Source of the DNA: Serratia symbiotica
GTDB taxonomy: Bacteria; Pseudomonadota; Gammaproteobacteria; Enterobacterales; Enterobacteriaceae
Assembly: GCA_900155695.1 (NCBI GenBank)
Contig: FUHL01000002.1
Location: 120,290 to 184,289, forward strand
Direction of reading: 5' to 3'
DNA: 64,000 nucleotides
The translations under genes and the position numbers were made by a program. Each line of letters opens with the position of its first letter. The first letter of the stretch is position 1. Under the pieces are notes generated by a model. That model was not told the origin of the DNA. It did no database searches and worked only from the letters and a program-made list of their open reading frames with translations. Below are positions 12,137 through 22,446 of this stretch, piece after piece.

Positions 12137-12886
12137 TCAAGGATTATTAGTGGAGAACAGGCGCTGACGGACTACTTCAAACAAGCATACTCCAGTAGCA
12201 ACTGAAACGTTTAATGAGGCATTAATAGAGGCCATTGGAATACTAATCAATTCATCACAGTACTCATATGTCAGATGACGTATTCCTTTATTTTCCGAAC
12301 CCATCACCAATGCTATTGGGCCAGTTATTTTACTTTGATATAGAGTATGATTCGCTTTTATAGAAGTACCTATAACCCAGATACTCATTTCTTGTAGTAA
12401 GCGAAGGGTGCGCGCTAAATTTGTCACGCAGATAAGCGGTATCTTCTCTGCTGCACCACAAGCTACTTTTTTTACAGTAGCATTTAATTGTACTGCACGG
12501 TTACGTGGTACAATCACTGCATGTACACCAGAGGCATAGGCGCTTCTTAGGCATGCACCAAGGTTATGTGGATCCGTAACGCCATCTAGTAATAATAAAA
12601 ATGGCATATCAATGCTTTTTAATAATGCAGGTAAATCATCTTCTTGTGTATCGATCCCAGTACGTACTTTAGCGATAATTCCTTGATGTACGGCGCAATT
12701 AACCTGATTATCCAACCATTTGCGGTTTACAACCTGTATAGATATTCCTGTTTCTTCTATGTTGTTGATTAGTTTTTGCAGCCTATAGTCATTACGTCCC
12801 TTGATGATAAATACGACCAGGAATCGTTGTGGATCTTGCTCTAATAGAGCTGAGACAGTATGTATACCGTAAATCATTTCTATCAT
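12137..12886 (-). CDS. rlmB: 23S rRNA (guanosine-2'-O-)-methyltransferase RlmB
   Basis: SpoU-family enzyme that methylates the ribose of G2251 in 23S rRNA. The product is 249 residues (E. coli 243). The three SpoU motifs are visible: the Asn/Arg motif in GVTDPHNLGACLRSA (about residue 105), LVMGSENKGIRHLT, and ISIPMASINASLNVSVATG at the C-terminal trefoil knot. The N-terminal substrate-binding domain begins MIEMIYGIHTVSALLEQ. It follows rnr by about 150 bases, as in E. coli, and could share its transcript. Confidence 0.95.
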   Translation of the reverse strand: MIEMIYGIHTVSALLEQDPQRFLVVFIIKGRNDYRLQKLINNIEETGISIQVVNRKWLDNQVNCAVHQGIIAKVRTGIDTQEDDLPALLKSIDMPFLLLLDGVTDPHNLGACLRSAYASGVHAVIVPRNRAVQLNATVKKVACGAAEKIPLICVTNLARTLRLLQEMSIWVIGTSIKANHTLYQSKITGPIALVMGSENKGIRHLTYEYCDELISIPMASINASLNVSVATGVCLFEVVRQRLFSTNNP

Positions 12887-13035
12887 GATGTGCTTTTCAC
12901 TTTATGATCTAACATGAACCTTCCCATAGTAATGTGGCAAAGGGTAGATTAGATATTTTACTGCCCTAGCTTTTTAATCACAGGATTAACTATTGTCGAA
13001 ATTGTTATTGTTTAATCTTTATATCCGAGTCTATC

Positions 13036-15414
13036 TTAACCTTTATTTTGTGTATTTTTTACTTCTTTTTGTGTATTTTTTACTTCTTTAGTTAGCTTAC
13101 TGCTACGAGATTTACTTTGTTTCCGAGTACGAATTTCTCGAGTATTCTTAGTAGTATCTTGCAAATTTTGGATATCACCTTTTTGGGTAGTATCACGTTC
13201 GGTTTGTTTTATTCTGTTTTCTTTGCTATGGATAGAGACTAGTGCGAAAGCAATCTTTCTATCTTCCATATGCACTGATTCAACACGTATTATCACTGCA
13301 TCACCTAGACAGTACACTATGTTAGAAGATTCGCCAATCAAGCGTTGTCGAATGTTATCGTAGTAATAATAATCATTATCTAGTGATGATATATGTACCA
13401 AACCATCTATGAACAGATGATTAAGTCGTACAAAAAATCCAAATCCAGTCACACTGGCAATAATACCGCTGAAAACGGAACCTATTTGATCCTGCATATA
13501 GTCACATTTAAGCCAATCGTCAACGTTACGTGTGGCGTCGTCTGCACGACGTTCTGCCATTGAGCAATGTATTCCTAATTGTAACATATCATCAAATTCG
13601 CTATAACAACCTCCATTTTTTATACAATGTTCTTTGAGTCCACTATGTTCTCTAGCTAACTGATATTTAATAATGCGATGTAAAACTAAATCTGAATAAC
13701 GTCGTATTGGCGAGGTAAAGTGGCTGTAAGAAGGTAGTGCTAAGCCAAAGTGACCGCTATTTTCTGGATCATATATTGCCTGTTTCATTGAACGTAGTAA
13801 CATAGTTTGTAGCATATCATAATCAGCACGTTCAGCAATCACATTCATTAGCCTAGCGTAATCTTTAGGCTGTGGTTTATTTCCTCCATCCAGTGTTAAA
13901 CCAAGTTCACTTAGCACACTGCGTAATGCAGTAATGTGATCATCACTTGGACGATGATGAACTCGAAATAGTGCTGGCTTATTATACTTTTCTATAAAAC
14001 GTGCAGCTGCAATATTAGCTACAATCATGCATTCTTCAATTAACTTGTGAGCACCATTGCGCATTATTGGCTCAATACGTTCAATGCGTTTTTCAGTATT
14101 TAAGATAAACTTAGCTTCTTTGCTTTTAAATGTAATACCACCACGCTCTATGCGTGCTTTGTCTAGCACTTTGTACAGAGCATACAATTCATCCAAATTT
14201 TTGACTAACGGATGATACTCTTTACGTAGTATTTTATCTCCTTGTAATATGCTCCAGACCTCGTTATAAGTTAACCGCGCATAAGAATTTATCACGGCTT
14301 CGTAAAATGTAGCTGTTGATAGAAGACCTTTAGAAGAGATGGTCATTTCGCAAACTATGCACAGTCGGTCAACATGCGGGTTAAGAGAACATAGCCCATT
14401 CGATAGTACTTCTGGCAACATCGGGATGACTTGTGATGGAAAATATACTGATGTTGCCCTATTACGCGCTTCATCATCTAGTGCAGTGTGAGGACGAACA
14501 TAAAAGCTAACATCAGCAATAGCTACCCATAAACGCATGCCACCGCCACGTTGCTTCTCACAATAAACTGCATCATCAAAATCTTGTGCATCCTCACTGT
14601 CAATGGTAACCAATGGCAGTTTACGTAGATCAACGCGACCGTTCTTGAATGATTCGGGTACTGTTTTACAGAGATGAGCGAGTTGTTCTTCTATCTGAGA
14701 GGGCCACGTATGCGGAATGTCATAGTTACGTAACGCGATATCCACTACCATGTTAGTATCTATCTTCTCACCGAGGATATCGACAATTTTACCCATTGCT
14801 TTAGTACGTCGAGTAGGTCGTTGCGTTAGTTCGACTACTACCATATACCCCATGCGCGCACCGTGAATGGCGTTGATTGGGATGAGAATATCGAAGCTCA
14901 ATCGGCTATCATCGGGTACTACAAACTGGATACCAGCATCTACAAAAAAACGACCAATAATATGGCTATTTTTCGGCACTATAACGCGAATGATACGTGC
15001 TTCACGGCGACCCTTTCTATCAGCAGCTAAAGCTTGTGCTAACACTATATCACCGTGAATCGCAATTTTCATCTGCTCGTTGGAAAGGTATAAGTCATCT
15101 TTGTTTCCTTCGATACGTAGAAAACCGTATCCATCACGGTGACCTATAACAGTACCACGCAATAAGTCAAGACGTTCCGGCAAGGCATAACACTGACGGC
15201 GTGTAAATATTAATTGGCCATCACGTTCCATAGCACGCAGTCGACGGCGAAAAGCTTCTAATTGTTCATCTCCAGTTAAAAGCAGCGCTTTTGACATTGC
15301 TTCTCGGTTAGCTGGTTTTTTACGTTTTGCTAAATATGAGATAATATATTCTCGACTAGGGATTGGAAATTCATATTTTTCAGCTTCTCTTTCTAGAAAT
15401 GGATCTTGTGACAT
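13036..15414 (-). CDS. rnr: Ribonuclease R
   Basis: Processive 3'-to-5' exoribonuclease able to degrade structured RNA; acts in rRNA quality control and mRNA decay. The product is 792 residues (E. coli 813). I chose the ATG at 15414, which gives MSQDPFLEREAEKYEFPIPS and has a GGAGG ribosome site; a longer frame adds 35 unmatched residues. Order: N-terminal helix-turn-helix, two cold-shock domains, RNB catalytic domain with the Asp cluster in TIDSEDAQDFDDAVYC (about residue 275), then S1 domain (ASVTGFGFFVRLN). The Lys-rich tail is shorter than in E. coli and ends in a duplicated KEVKNTQ. nsrR, upstream in E. coli, is a fossil here. Confidence 0.96.
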   Translation of the reverse strand: MSQDPFLEREAEKYEFPIPSREYIISYLAKRKKPANREAMSKALLLTGDEQLEAFRRRLRAMERDGQLIFTRRQCYALPERLDLLRGTVIGHRDGYGFLRIEGNKDDLYLSNEQMKIAIHGDIVLAQALAADRKGRREARIIRVIVPKNSHIIGRFFVDAGIQFVVPDDSRLSFDILIPINAIHGARMGYMVVVELTQRPTRRTKAMGKIVDILGEKIDTNMVVDIALRNYDIPHTWPSQIEEQLAHLCKTVPESFKNGRVDLRKLPLVTIDSEDAQDFDDAVYCEKQRGGGMRLWVAIADVSFYVRPHTALDDEARNRATSVYFPSQVIPMLPEVLSNGLCSLNPHVDRLCIVCEMTISSKGLLSTATFYEAVINSYARLTYNEVWSILQGDKILRKEYHPLVKNLDELYALYKVLDKARIERGGITFKSKEAKFILNTEKRIERIEPIMRNGAHKLIEECMIVANIAAARFIEKYNKPALFRVHHRPSDDHITALRSVLSELGLTLDGGNKPQPKDYARLMNVIAERADYDMLQTMLLRSMKQAIYDPENSGHFGLALPSYSHFTSPIRRYSDLVLHRIIKYQLAREHSGLKEHCIKNGGCYSEFDDMLQLGIHCSMAERRADDATRNVDDWLKCDYMQDQIGSVFSGIIASVTGFGFFVRLNHLFIDGLVHISSLDNDYYYYDNIRQRLIGESSNIVYCLGDAVIIRVESVHMEDRKIAFALVSIHSKENRIKQTERDTTQKGDIQNLQDTTKNTREIRTRKQSKSRSSKLTKEVKNTQKEVKNTQNKG
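13046..13087. repeat. 21-base perfect tandem repeat inside the 3' end of rnr
   Basis: Units 13046-13066 and 13067-13087 are identical. They keep the reading frame and duplicate seven residues (KEVKNTQ) in the basic C-terminal tail of RNase R. Confidence 0.9.
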
Positions 15415-15535
15415 TTTGGTACCTCCATGGTGATTAGCAGAATATATCTGAATGGTGTCTTTGAAACGACATTGTATTGATACGCAACAATTTGTAGAAT
15501 AGAGGATTGTTTTGATCATATCAGTTAGGGTGTAT

Positions 15536-15901
15536 TTATCTAGCTTTTAAAGAAAGTTTATATATGCTCTGATAACGCAGTGAGAGATGTACGAGACAGA
15601 CAAGACTTTTATATCTCGATTTATTTTGTAGTTAATTAATTTAAATAATTTTATATTTCTTATAATATCACTAAGGCGAATAGTTGACTCTAGCTTACTG
15701 AAATATGGATAAAATATTTTCTTTTCTATTCTAGTTATAAAGCTGATATAGTTAAATTTAGTCATTATTGCAGTGCATGGTTGCAAGACCCGCCGTAGCA
15801 TAAGGTCTATTGTGATAGTTTAATAATTTCCAATGAGGAATAGAAATGCAAGGCAATGTAGATGTGTCTACTAAACTATAATCATTAAAAATTAGTATCA
15901 C
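15536..15901 (-). pseudogene. nsrR: nsrR remnant (nitric-oxide-sensing repressor)
   Basis: Decayed NsrR, the Rrf2-family iron-sulfur repressor of nitric-oxide stress genes. In E. coli nsrR sits between purA and rnr, the position here. Fossil matches lie in order across three frames: LIFNDYSLV then IYIA at 15840-15900 (E. coli LTSFTDYGLRALIYMA); KLESTIRLSDIIRNIKL at about 15630-15690 (E. coli KPASAIRIGDVVRELEP); and QSIYKLSLKAR at the end (E. coli QPLYKLLLVE). Frameshifts and stops break the frame. The Cys ligand region (CSSEFCHITPAC) is no longer readable. Seen: the three-frame match. Inferred: complete loss of function. Confidence 0.75.
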
Positions 15902-16157
15902 ATCACGCCTCTATGATAAGTGTGGGTTGCAAAGCGGCATTATTTAATAATACAATTTACTACAAAATATAATGATACAGATAAATCGTAGTTTATTTAA
16001 AGATAAGGCGTATTGCATGACGTTAATCTATATTGTATTTTTAATTGTATTTTTTGCACAAAGGATTATATTAAATAATAAATATTAGGATAAAAAATAG
16101 AAAGAATAGGCTAAGATCAAAAGACTGCACTCCATAATCGTAGTACAGCCCTATTAA
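15902..16157. other. Spacer between nsrR remnant and purA
   Basis: AT-rich sequence with no frame or signal that I can assign. Confidence 0.5.
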
Positions 16158-17788
<1,631 letters not shown>

Positions 17789-18796
17789 TTATTTATGTAT
17801 TGCAGTATGTGACTTCATATAACGGAAGAAGTAGCTATCTTGACTAAGCAGGATGACATCCTGATTATTATTAAAACTAGCTTCATAAGCACGCAAGCTA
17901 CGGATAAAAGAATAAAAATCTGGATCTTGACTAAACGTATTAGCAAATAGCTTGGCTGATTCTGCATCTCCTTCACCACGAATAATTCTAGCTTGACGCT
18001 CAGACTCCGCTAAGGTACGCGTTACTTCATAATCTGCACTGGCACGTAGCTTCTCGGCTGCTTCTTGTCCCTGTGAACGTAAACGACGAGCTACCGCTTC
18101 ACGTTCCGCGCGCATACGTTGGTATATGGTATCAGATATTTCAGCTGGTAGATTAATTTGTTTTATACGTACATCGATCACTTCAATACCTAAAGTTGCC
18201 ATGCTATTTAAGTTAAACGATAGTTTTTTTGTAGTTTGTTCCTTTTCAAAACGTACTGCTTCAGATAAAATATTTCCATCAGTAGTGTCGATTGTTTGTA
18301 TCTTGTCGTTATTACCTAGTGTTCCCGTATTTAATGCAGTGCGTACATCGGACATTAACTTTCCACGTGAATCAGTTACAATTGCTTTCACATTCATACG
18401 GCCAATTTCAGAACGTAAACGGTCACTAAATTTACATTTCAATAGCATTTCAGCTTGAGAGGCGTTGCCTCCTCCAGTTGCTAGATAGAAACGGCTGAAG
18501 TCGCTAACACGCCACTTTAAGTAGGAGTCAACAATTAGGTCTTTCTTTTCACTAGTAACGAAACGATCTGCTTGATTCTCCATAGTCTGAATACGTGCAT
18601 CAAGGTTCTTGACGGTTTCAATAAAAGGGATATTGATATGCAGACCTGGTGCATATACTAATGGTTTGTTTTCACAATCGCGCAGTACTTTGCCAAAGCG
18701 TAGTACAATACCACGTTCACCTTCTTGCACAATAAAGAGTGAAGTATATAGCATAATCAATATTGCAGGGATAAGAACGATAAAATATTTGCGCAT
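17789..18796 (-). CDS. hflC: HflC, regulator of FtsH protease
   Basis: Membrane-anchored SPFH/band 7 protein that with HflK forms a large periplasm-facing assembly around FtsH and modulates membrane-protein degradation. The product is 335 residues (E. coli 334). A single N-terminal membrane segment (about residues 4-23, FIVLIPAILIMLYTSLFIV) is followed by the SPFH domain with GERGIVLRFGKVL and the coiled-coil RMRAEREAVARRLRSQGQEA. The end FRYMKS is also matched. It begins 3 bases after hflK, so the pair is cotranscribed and probably translationally coupled. Confidence 0.96.
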   Translation of the reverse strand: MRKYFIVLIPAILIMLYTSLFIVQEGERGIVLRFGKVLRDCENKPLVYAPGLHINIPFIETVKNLDARIQTMENQADRFVTSEKKDLIVDSYLKWRVSDFSRFYLATGGGNASQAEMLLKCKFSDRLRSEIGRMNVKAIVTDSRGKLMSDVRTALNTGTLGNNDKIQTIDTTDGNILSEAVRFEKEQTTKKLSFNLNSMATLGIEVIDVRIKQINLPAEISDTIYQRMRAEREAVARRLRSQGQEAAEKLRASADYEVTRTLAESERQARIIRGEGDAESAKLFANTFSQDPDFYSFIRSLRAYEASFNNNQDVILLSQDSYFFRYMKSHTAIHK

Positions 18797-18799
18797 TGA

Positions 18800-20071
18800 T
18801 TATTCTCTCCCTACACGAGTAGTGTTTTCATTCGGCAAATGTGCTTGACGCTGGGTAATACTTGAACTGCTTTTAAGTTTTTTCCGGTTATCAGTGGTGC
18901 TTCTATCATTACTATAAGGATTTGGTAGGAGATGCATTAGACTAGTATTTTTGTCACTATGATCTAAAGGATCCAAAGGCATATTAGTGTGGTTTTGTAA
19001 CACTGGATCTAACATCAATAGCATTGAATTGTTATTGGCTTCACTGAACATCACTTTTCTGGTATGGCTTAAAATTTTTTCCATAGTTTCAATATACAGA
19101 CGTTCACGGGTAATATCTGGAGATAATTTATATTCTGGCAGTAGCTTAGTAAAACGAGCAACCTCTCCCTGCGCTTCCAACACAGTACGCGCTTTATATG
19201 CTTTAGCATCTTCCAATAAACGCTGTGCCTGTCCATTAGCACGTGGTTGTACTTCATTAGCATAGGCTTCTGCTTCACAGATATATTGTTGTTTGTTCTC
19301 ACGTGCGGCAATAGCATCATCGAAAGATGCTTTAACTTCCTCTGGTGGACGTGCTGTCTGGAAGTTTACGTCTAGCAATGTAATCCCCATATTGTATGGA
19401 CGTATGGTCTCTTCTAACATACGTTGAGTGTCATTACGCACTACGGTACGACCTTCGGTGAGAATTAGATCCATAGAATATTTTCCTATTACAGCGCGAA
19501 GGGCACTGTCAGTCGCTTGACTTAAGCTATCATCGGCATTTACGACACTAAATAAATAGTTTTCTGGATTCGTCACGCGGTACTGAACGTTCATTTCTAC
19601 ACGCACTACATTTTCATCAGCAGTTAACATCATGCCTGATGCCGCCAATTCACGCACAGACTCTACGTTAACCGGATGTATTTCGTCAATAAAAGTTGGT
19701 TTCCAGTTTAAACCAGGCTGTACAAGATAGCTGAATTTACCGAAGCGACTCACTACCCCTCGTTCAGCCTCTTTGATAGTGTAAAAACCGCTCGAAGCCC
19801 AGATTACTACTGTTGCAATTGACATGACATAGATGATAGGCATTTTCAAGCCTTTATCTGACATATCAGTATGGATGCGATTGCTATTATCGCTCTTATT
19901 CATATCTAAGATTTTGAATCTATTAATTATCTTGCGAAAGATATCGTTCACATTAGACGATCCTGTATCCTGACAGTTTTTTTTGTTACTTGAATAGGCG
20001 ATGATTTTATTTTTAGATCTCCACCACGGAAGCTGATGTTGTATGTTATTACCTGGCTGATTCCACGCCAT
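18800..20071 (-). CDS. hflK: HflK, regulator of FtsH protease
   Basis: Partner of HflC in the SPFH complex that surrounds FtsH. The product is 423 residues (E. coli 419). I chose the ATG at 20071 (MAWNQPGNNIQHQLPWW), with GGAG 9-12 bases upstream. The Gly-rich N-terminal tail of E. coli is replaced by Ser/Asn-rich sequence. The membrane segment (about residues 75-95) is followed by EAERGVVSRFGKFSYLVQPG and the long helix ending REAEAYANEVQPRANGQAQR-like sequence. Upstream, hflX and hfq, which complete the E. coli hfq-hflX-hflK-hflC operon, are fossils, so the pair must now use a new or surviving internal promoter. Confidence 0.95.
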   Translation of the reverse strand: MAWNQPGNNIQHQLPWWRSKNKIIAYSSNKKNCQDTGSSNVNDIFRKIINRFKILDMNKSDNSNRIHTDMSDKGLKMPIIYVMSIATVVIWASSGFYTIKEAERGVVSRFGKFSYLVQPGLNWKPTFIDEIHPVNVESVRELAASGMMLTADENVVRVEMNVQYRVTNPENYLFSVVNADDSLSQATDSALRAVIGKYSMDLILTEGRTVVRNDTQRMLEETIRPYNMGITLLDVNFQTARPPEEVKASFDDAIAARENKQQYICEAEAYANEVQPRANGQAQRLLEDAKAYKARTVLEAQGEVARFTKLLPEYKLSPDITRERLYIETMEKILSHTRKVMFSEANNNSMLLMLDPVLQNHTNMPLDPLDHSDKNTSLMHLLPNPYSNDRSTTDNRKKLKSSSSITQRQAHLPNENTTRVGRE

Positions 20072-20179
20072 GATTAGCTCCATTTTTTGTAAAAAGATAC
20101 TTTAGGTTTATATTCATAGTACATATGGTTATCAAATATGATAAGAGATTATATTATGATAAATTTAATAAGGCTCTAT

Positions 20180-20740
20180 ATCCTATTTTTAAAAAAGCAA
20201 TGTTCTTAGAGTCTATGTATACGAAGTACCATACTAATACTGCTATCTTTCTTACTTTCTATTCTTTCTTATGAATTACAGGCATTGCAACGATTGAGAA
20301 GGAGAGATTGCCTTATGAGAGAAATAGAGCGTATAATATCCTATTTATTCCTGCCTAGATAAGCATTTATACAAGGACTGACATAACCATAAGACATCTT
20401 CATGTTTAACAATGCATAGTTAAATATAGAATGATAACATTAATCGTTACGGTTAGGACGCGTAATAAAATTCTTGAGCATATCGTCCTATCACTACTAG
20501 TTTTGGTAACTATATAAATCAATCTTTCATAAAATAGTATGAAGCACCTACAGCAATTTAATAGCGTGTATAGCATTCATGATATTTAATAAAGACGATT
20601 AATACTTTATATTGTTTATATGCATCAAAATAATATTTTATAACATTCAGTGAAAATGACTAATATTTTGCATATTTACTGCGGTAAATATTATTAGGAT
20701 AAATACAGTAGACTTACTGGCATTCGTAAACTTTTAATTA
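20180..20740 (-). pseudogene. hflX: hflX remnant (ribosome-associated GTPase)
   Basis: Fossil of HflX, the GTPase that rescues heat-stalled ribosomes. Collinear matches on the minus strand: TNASKSTVF at about 20710-20735 (E. coli P-loop TNAGKSTLF, invariant Gly now Ser); DMLKNFITRPNRND at about 20450-20490 (E. coli DMLEDFEPRIDRDE); YALFLS at about 20320-20335 (E. coli HTLRLPP); and ERIESKKDSSISMVLRIH at about 20210-20265 (E. coli EKEWMEDDGSVSLQVRMP). The segments lie in different frames with stops and an internal deletion of roughly 40 codons. The position between hfq and hflK is that of E. coli. The 5' half beyond 20740 is not readable. Confidence 0.8.
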
Positions 20741-21061
20741 AAACATTAAATATATTGTCACTGAGATGCTTATATGGACATTATTCACTTTTTAATATAT
20801 CAGACCGCAAACTGAAAAAAATATAATGCAGCATTATGATTATGGGATTAATGAATTTGTAACTAACACCTCGTAAAGAGATTATTATTACCTGTAAATA
20901 ACTACTTTAAACTTTTTTGAATCGCTAAAGACATAAATTAATTCTATTGCGTTATGTCCTAAGTATTGTTATCGTGCTATGAGCGTGAGTACATTAAAGA
21001 TAACCTTGTTATTGCTTTGTTATTAAGGATAAGAATTCAATTTATTAGATATGATACTGAT

Positions 21062-21088
21062 AAAAAAGAAACAGCTATGTGCTGTTTC
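21062..21088 (-). terminator. Intrinsic terminator downstream of the hfq remnant
   Basis: On the minus strand an 8-bp perfect stem GAAACAGC/GCTGTTTC (21088-21081 and 21075-21068, 5-base loop) is followed at once by TTTTTTA (21067-21061). This is a classical rho-independent terminator. It would end transcripts from the tsaE-amiB-mutL-miaA operon after the hfq fossil and has outlived the gene it served. Confidence 0.8.
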
Positions 21089-21185
21089 TGCTTCCTTCTT
21101 ACCATGAATCTAGTTGATCAAAACACTTTATTTAGTTTCATCACTTGCCTTCTGTGTTTTGTAGAATGCCGGGATTATCGAGATG

Positions 21186-21394
21186 TTAATTATTATTAAT
21201 ACCGATATTCGAATGATTGCTATGGTGTGCAATGCAACGTGCAGGAACAACTGTAGAAATAGCATGGTTATAAACCCTCTCGCTTACAGTATTTTTTAAT
21301 AGAAGGACAAACTGATTAAAAGACTCAATAACCTGAACACGTCACAACGCAATGCATTCAAAAATGGATCTTGCTAAGATTGGCTCTGAGCCAT
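21186..21394 (-). pseudogene. hfq: hfq pseudogene (RNA chaperone)
   Basis: Hfq is the hexameric RNA chaperone for small-RNA regulation. The fossil keeps the start codon (21392-21394) and reads MAQSQS, stop, QDPFLNALR (E. coli MAKGQSLQDPFLNALR). In a second frame it reads [18 protein letters not shown] and [20 protein letters not shown] (E. coli QIESFDQFVILLKNTVSQ and [20 protein letters not shown]), ending at a TAA (21186-21188). About 17 codons are deleted around the first beta strands, shifting the frame. It sits directly downstream of miaA as in E. coli. Good preservation of the second half suggests fairly recent loss. Confidence 0.92.
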
Positions 21395-21501
21395 GCTATC
21401 TTTTCCTGATATGCTTATTTGTTATAAATAAGAGCCTTATTTATCTTTATAAAATAAACAATGAACAATTTACGTATTGAATGCTTATGTATTTTACACA
21501 A

Positions 21502-22446
21502 TCATATAATTGATTTACTAACAAATTGGACAACTGCTTTTAAAGCCTCTTCTATTCTATCACTGTCTAGCCAATACACTGTATTCCAAGATCGCAACCA
21601 AGTTATTTGACGTTTAGCTAACTGACGAGTTGCACAAAGACCCTGATAAACCATCTCATCGTAACTAATTTCATGCGATAAATATGACCACATCTGACGG
21701 TATCCTACGCTGCGAATGGCAGGTAAATCTGCATGTAGATCACTACGTGTAAAAAGCCTTTGCACTTCTGCTTCGAATCCCACCTCTAACATTTTATGAT
21801 ATCGTCGCTCAATACGTTTATGCATCAATATACGGCTAGATGGTGCGATTGCAAATTGATAAAGAGTATAGGGTAAAGATTTACTAGAGGTGTTAGTCAT
21901 TTCAGTGAATGTTTTTCCTGAAATAAAAAAAACTTCTAGTGCTCTTGAGAGTCTTTGTGAATCATTAGGATGAATTCTTAATGCTACAATTGGATCAATG
22001 ACTTGCAACTTTTGGTACAAAGTCTTCCATCCTTTTGCCACCGCTTGTTTTGCTATATACTGCCGTATTGATGGATCGGAAGGAGGTAATGGAGATAATC
22101 CTGTTAATAGTGCTTTATGATACAGCATAGTGCCACCCACCAGCAGTGGAATTCGTCCAGCAGAAGTAATATCTTCCATTTCTTTTAACGCGTCATCGTA
22201 AAAATTTGCTACTGAATAAGTTTGCGCAGGATCTCGGATGTCAATTAACCGATGTGGTGCTTGCGCCTGTTCCCTTGCACTTGGTTTAGCAGTGCCTATA
22301 TCCATTCCTCGATAAATTAATACCGAATCTACACTAATTAATTCTACCTTGAGATATTGTCGTAACGCAATTGCTAGCTCAGTTTTTCTGGAACAAGTTG
22401 GCCCCATGATTAAAATGGCTGGAGGATATGGTATTATTCTAGTCAT
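21502..22446 (-). CDS. miaA: tRNA dimethylallyltransferase
   Basis: Adds a dimethylallyl group to A37 of tRNAs that read U-starting codons. The product is 314 residues (E. coli 316). I chose the ATG at 22446, which overlaps the end of mutL by 8 bases; an earlier in-frame start lies inside mutL. Substrate motifs [38 protein letters not shown] and [17 protein letters not shown] are conserved. The nucleotide-binding loop is odd: the usual GPTASGKT reads GPTCSRKT, with Arg for the invariant Gly (a GGA-to-AGA change). Either activity is reduced or the loop tolerates it. It is last intact gene of the tsaE-amiB-mutL-miaA operon. Confidence 0.95.
   Translation of the reverse strand: MTRIIPYPPAILIMGPTCSRKTELAIALRQYLKVELISVDSVLIYRGMDIGTAKPSAREQAQAPHRLIDIRDPAQTYSVANFYDDALKEMEDITSAGRIPLLVGGTMLYHKALLTGLSPLPPSDPSIRQYIAKQAVAKGWKTLYQKLQVIDPIVALRIHPNDSQRLSRALEVFFISGKTFTEMTNTSSKSLPYTLYQFAIAPSSRILMHKRIERRYHKMLEVGFEAEVQRLFTRSDLHADLPAIRSVGYRQMWSYLSHEISYDEMVYQGLCATRQLAKRQITWLRSWNTVYWLDSDRIEEALKAVVQFVSKSII

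Noticed and set aside
20966..21199. 77-codon plus-strand frame beside the hfq remnant
   Set aside because: It runs antisense through the intrinsic terminator and the end of the hfq fossil; its composition follows that overlap.
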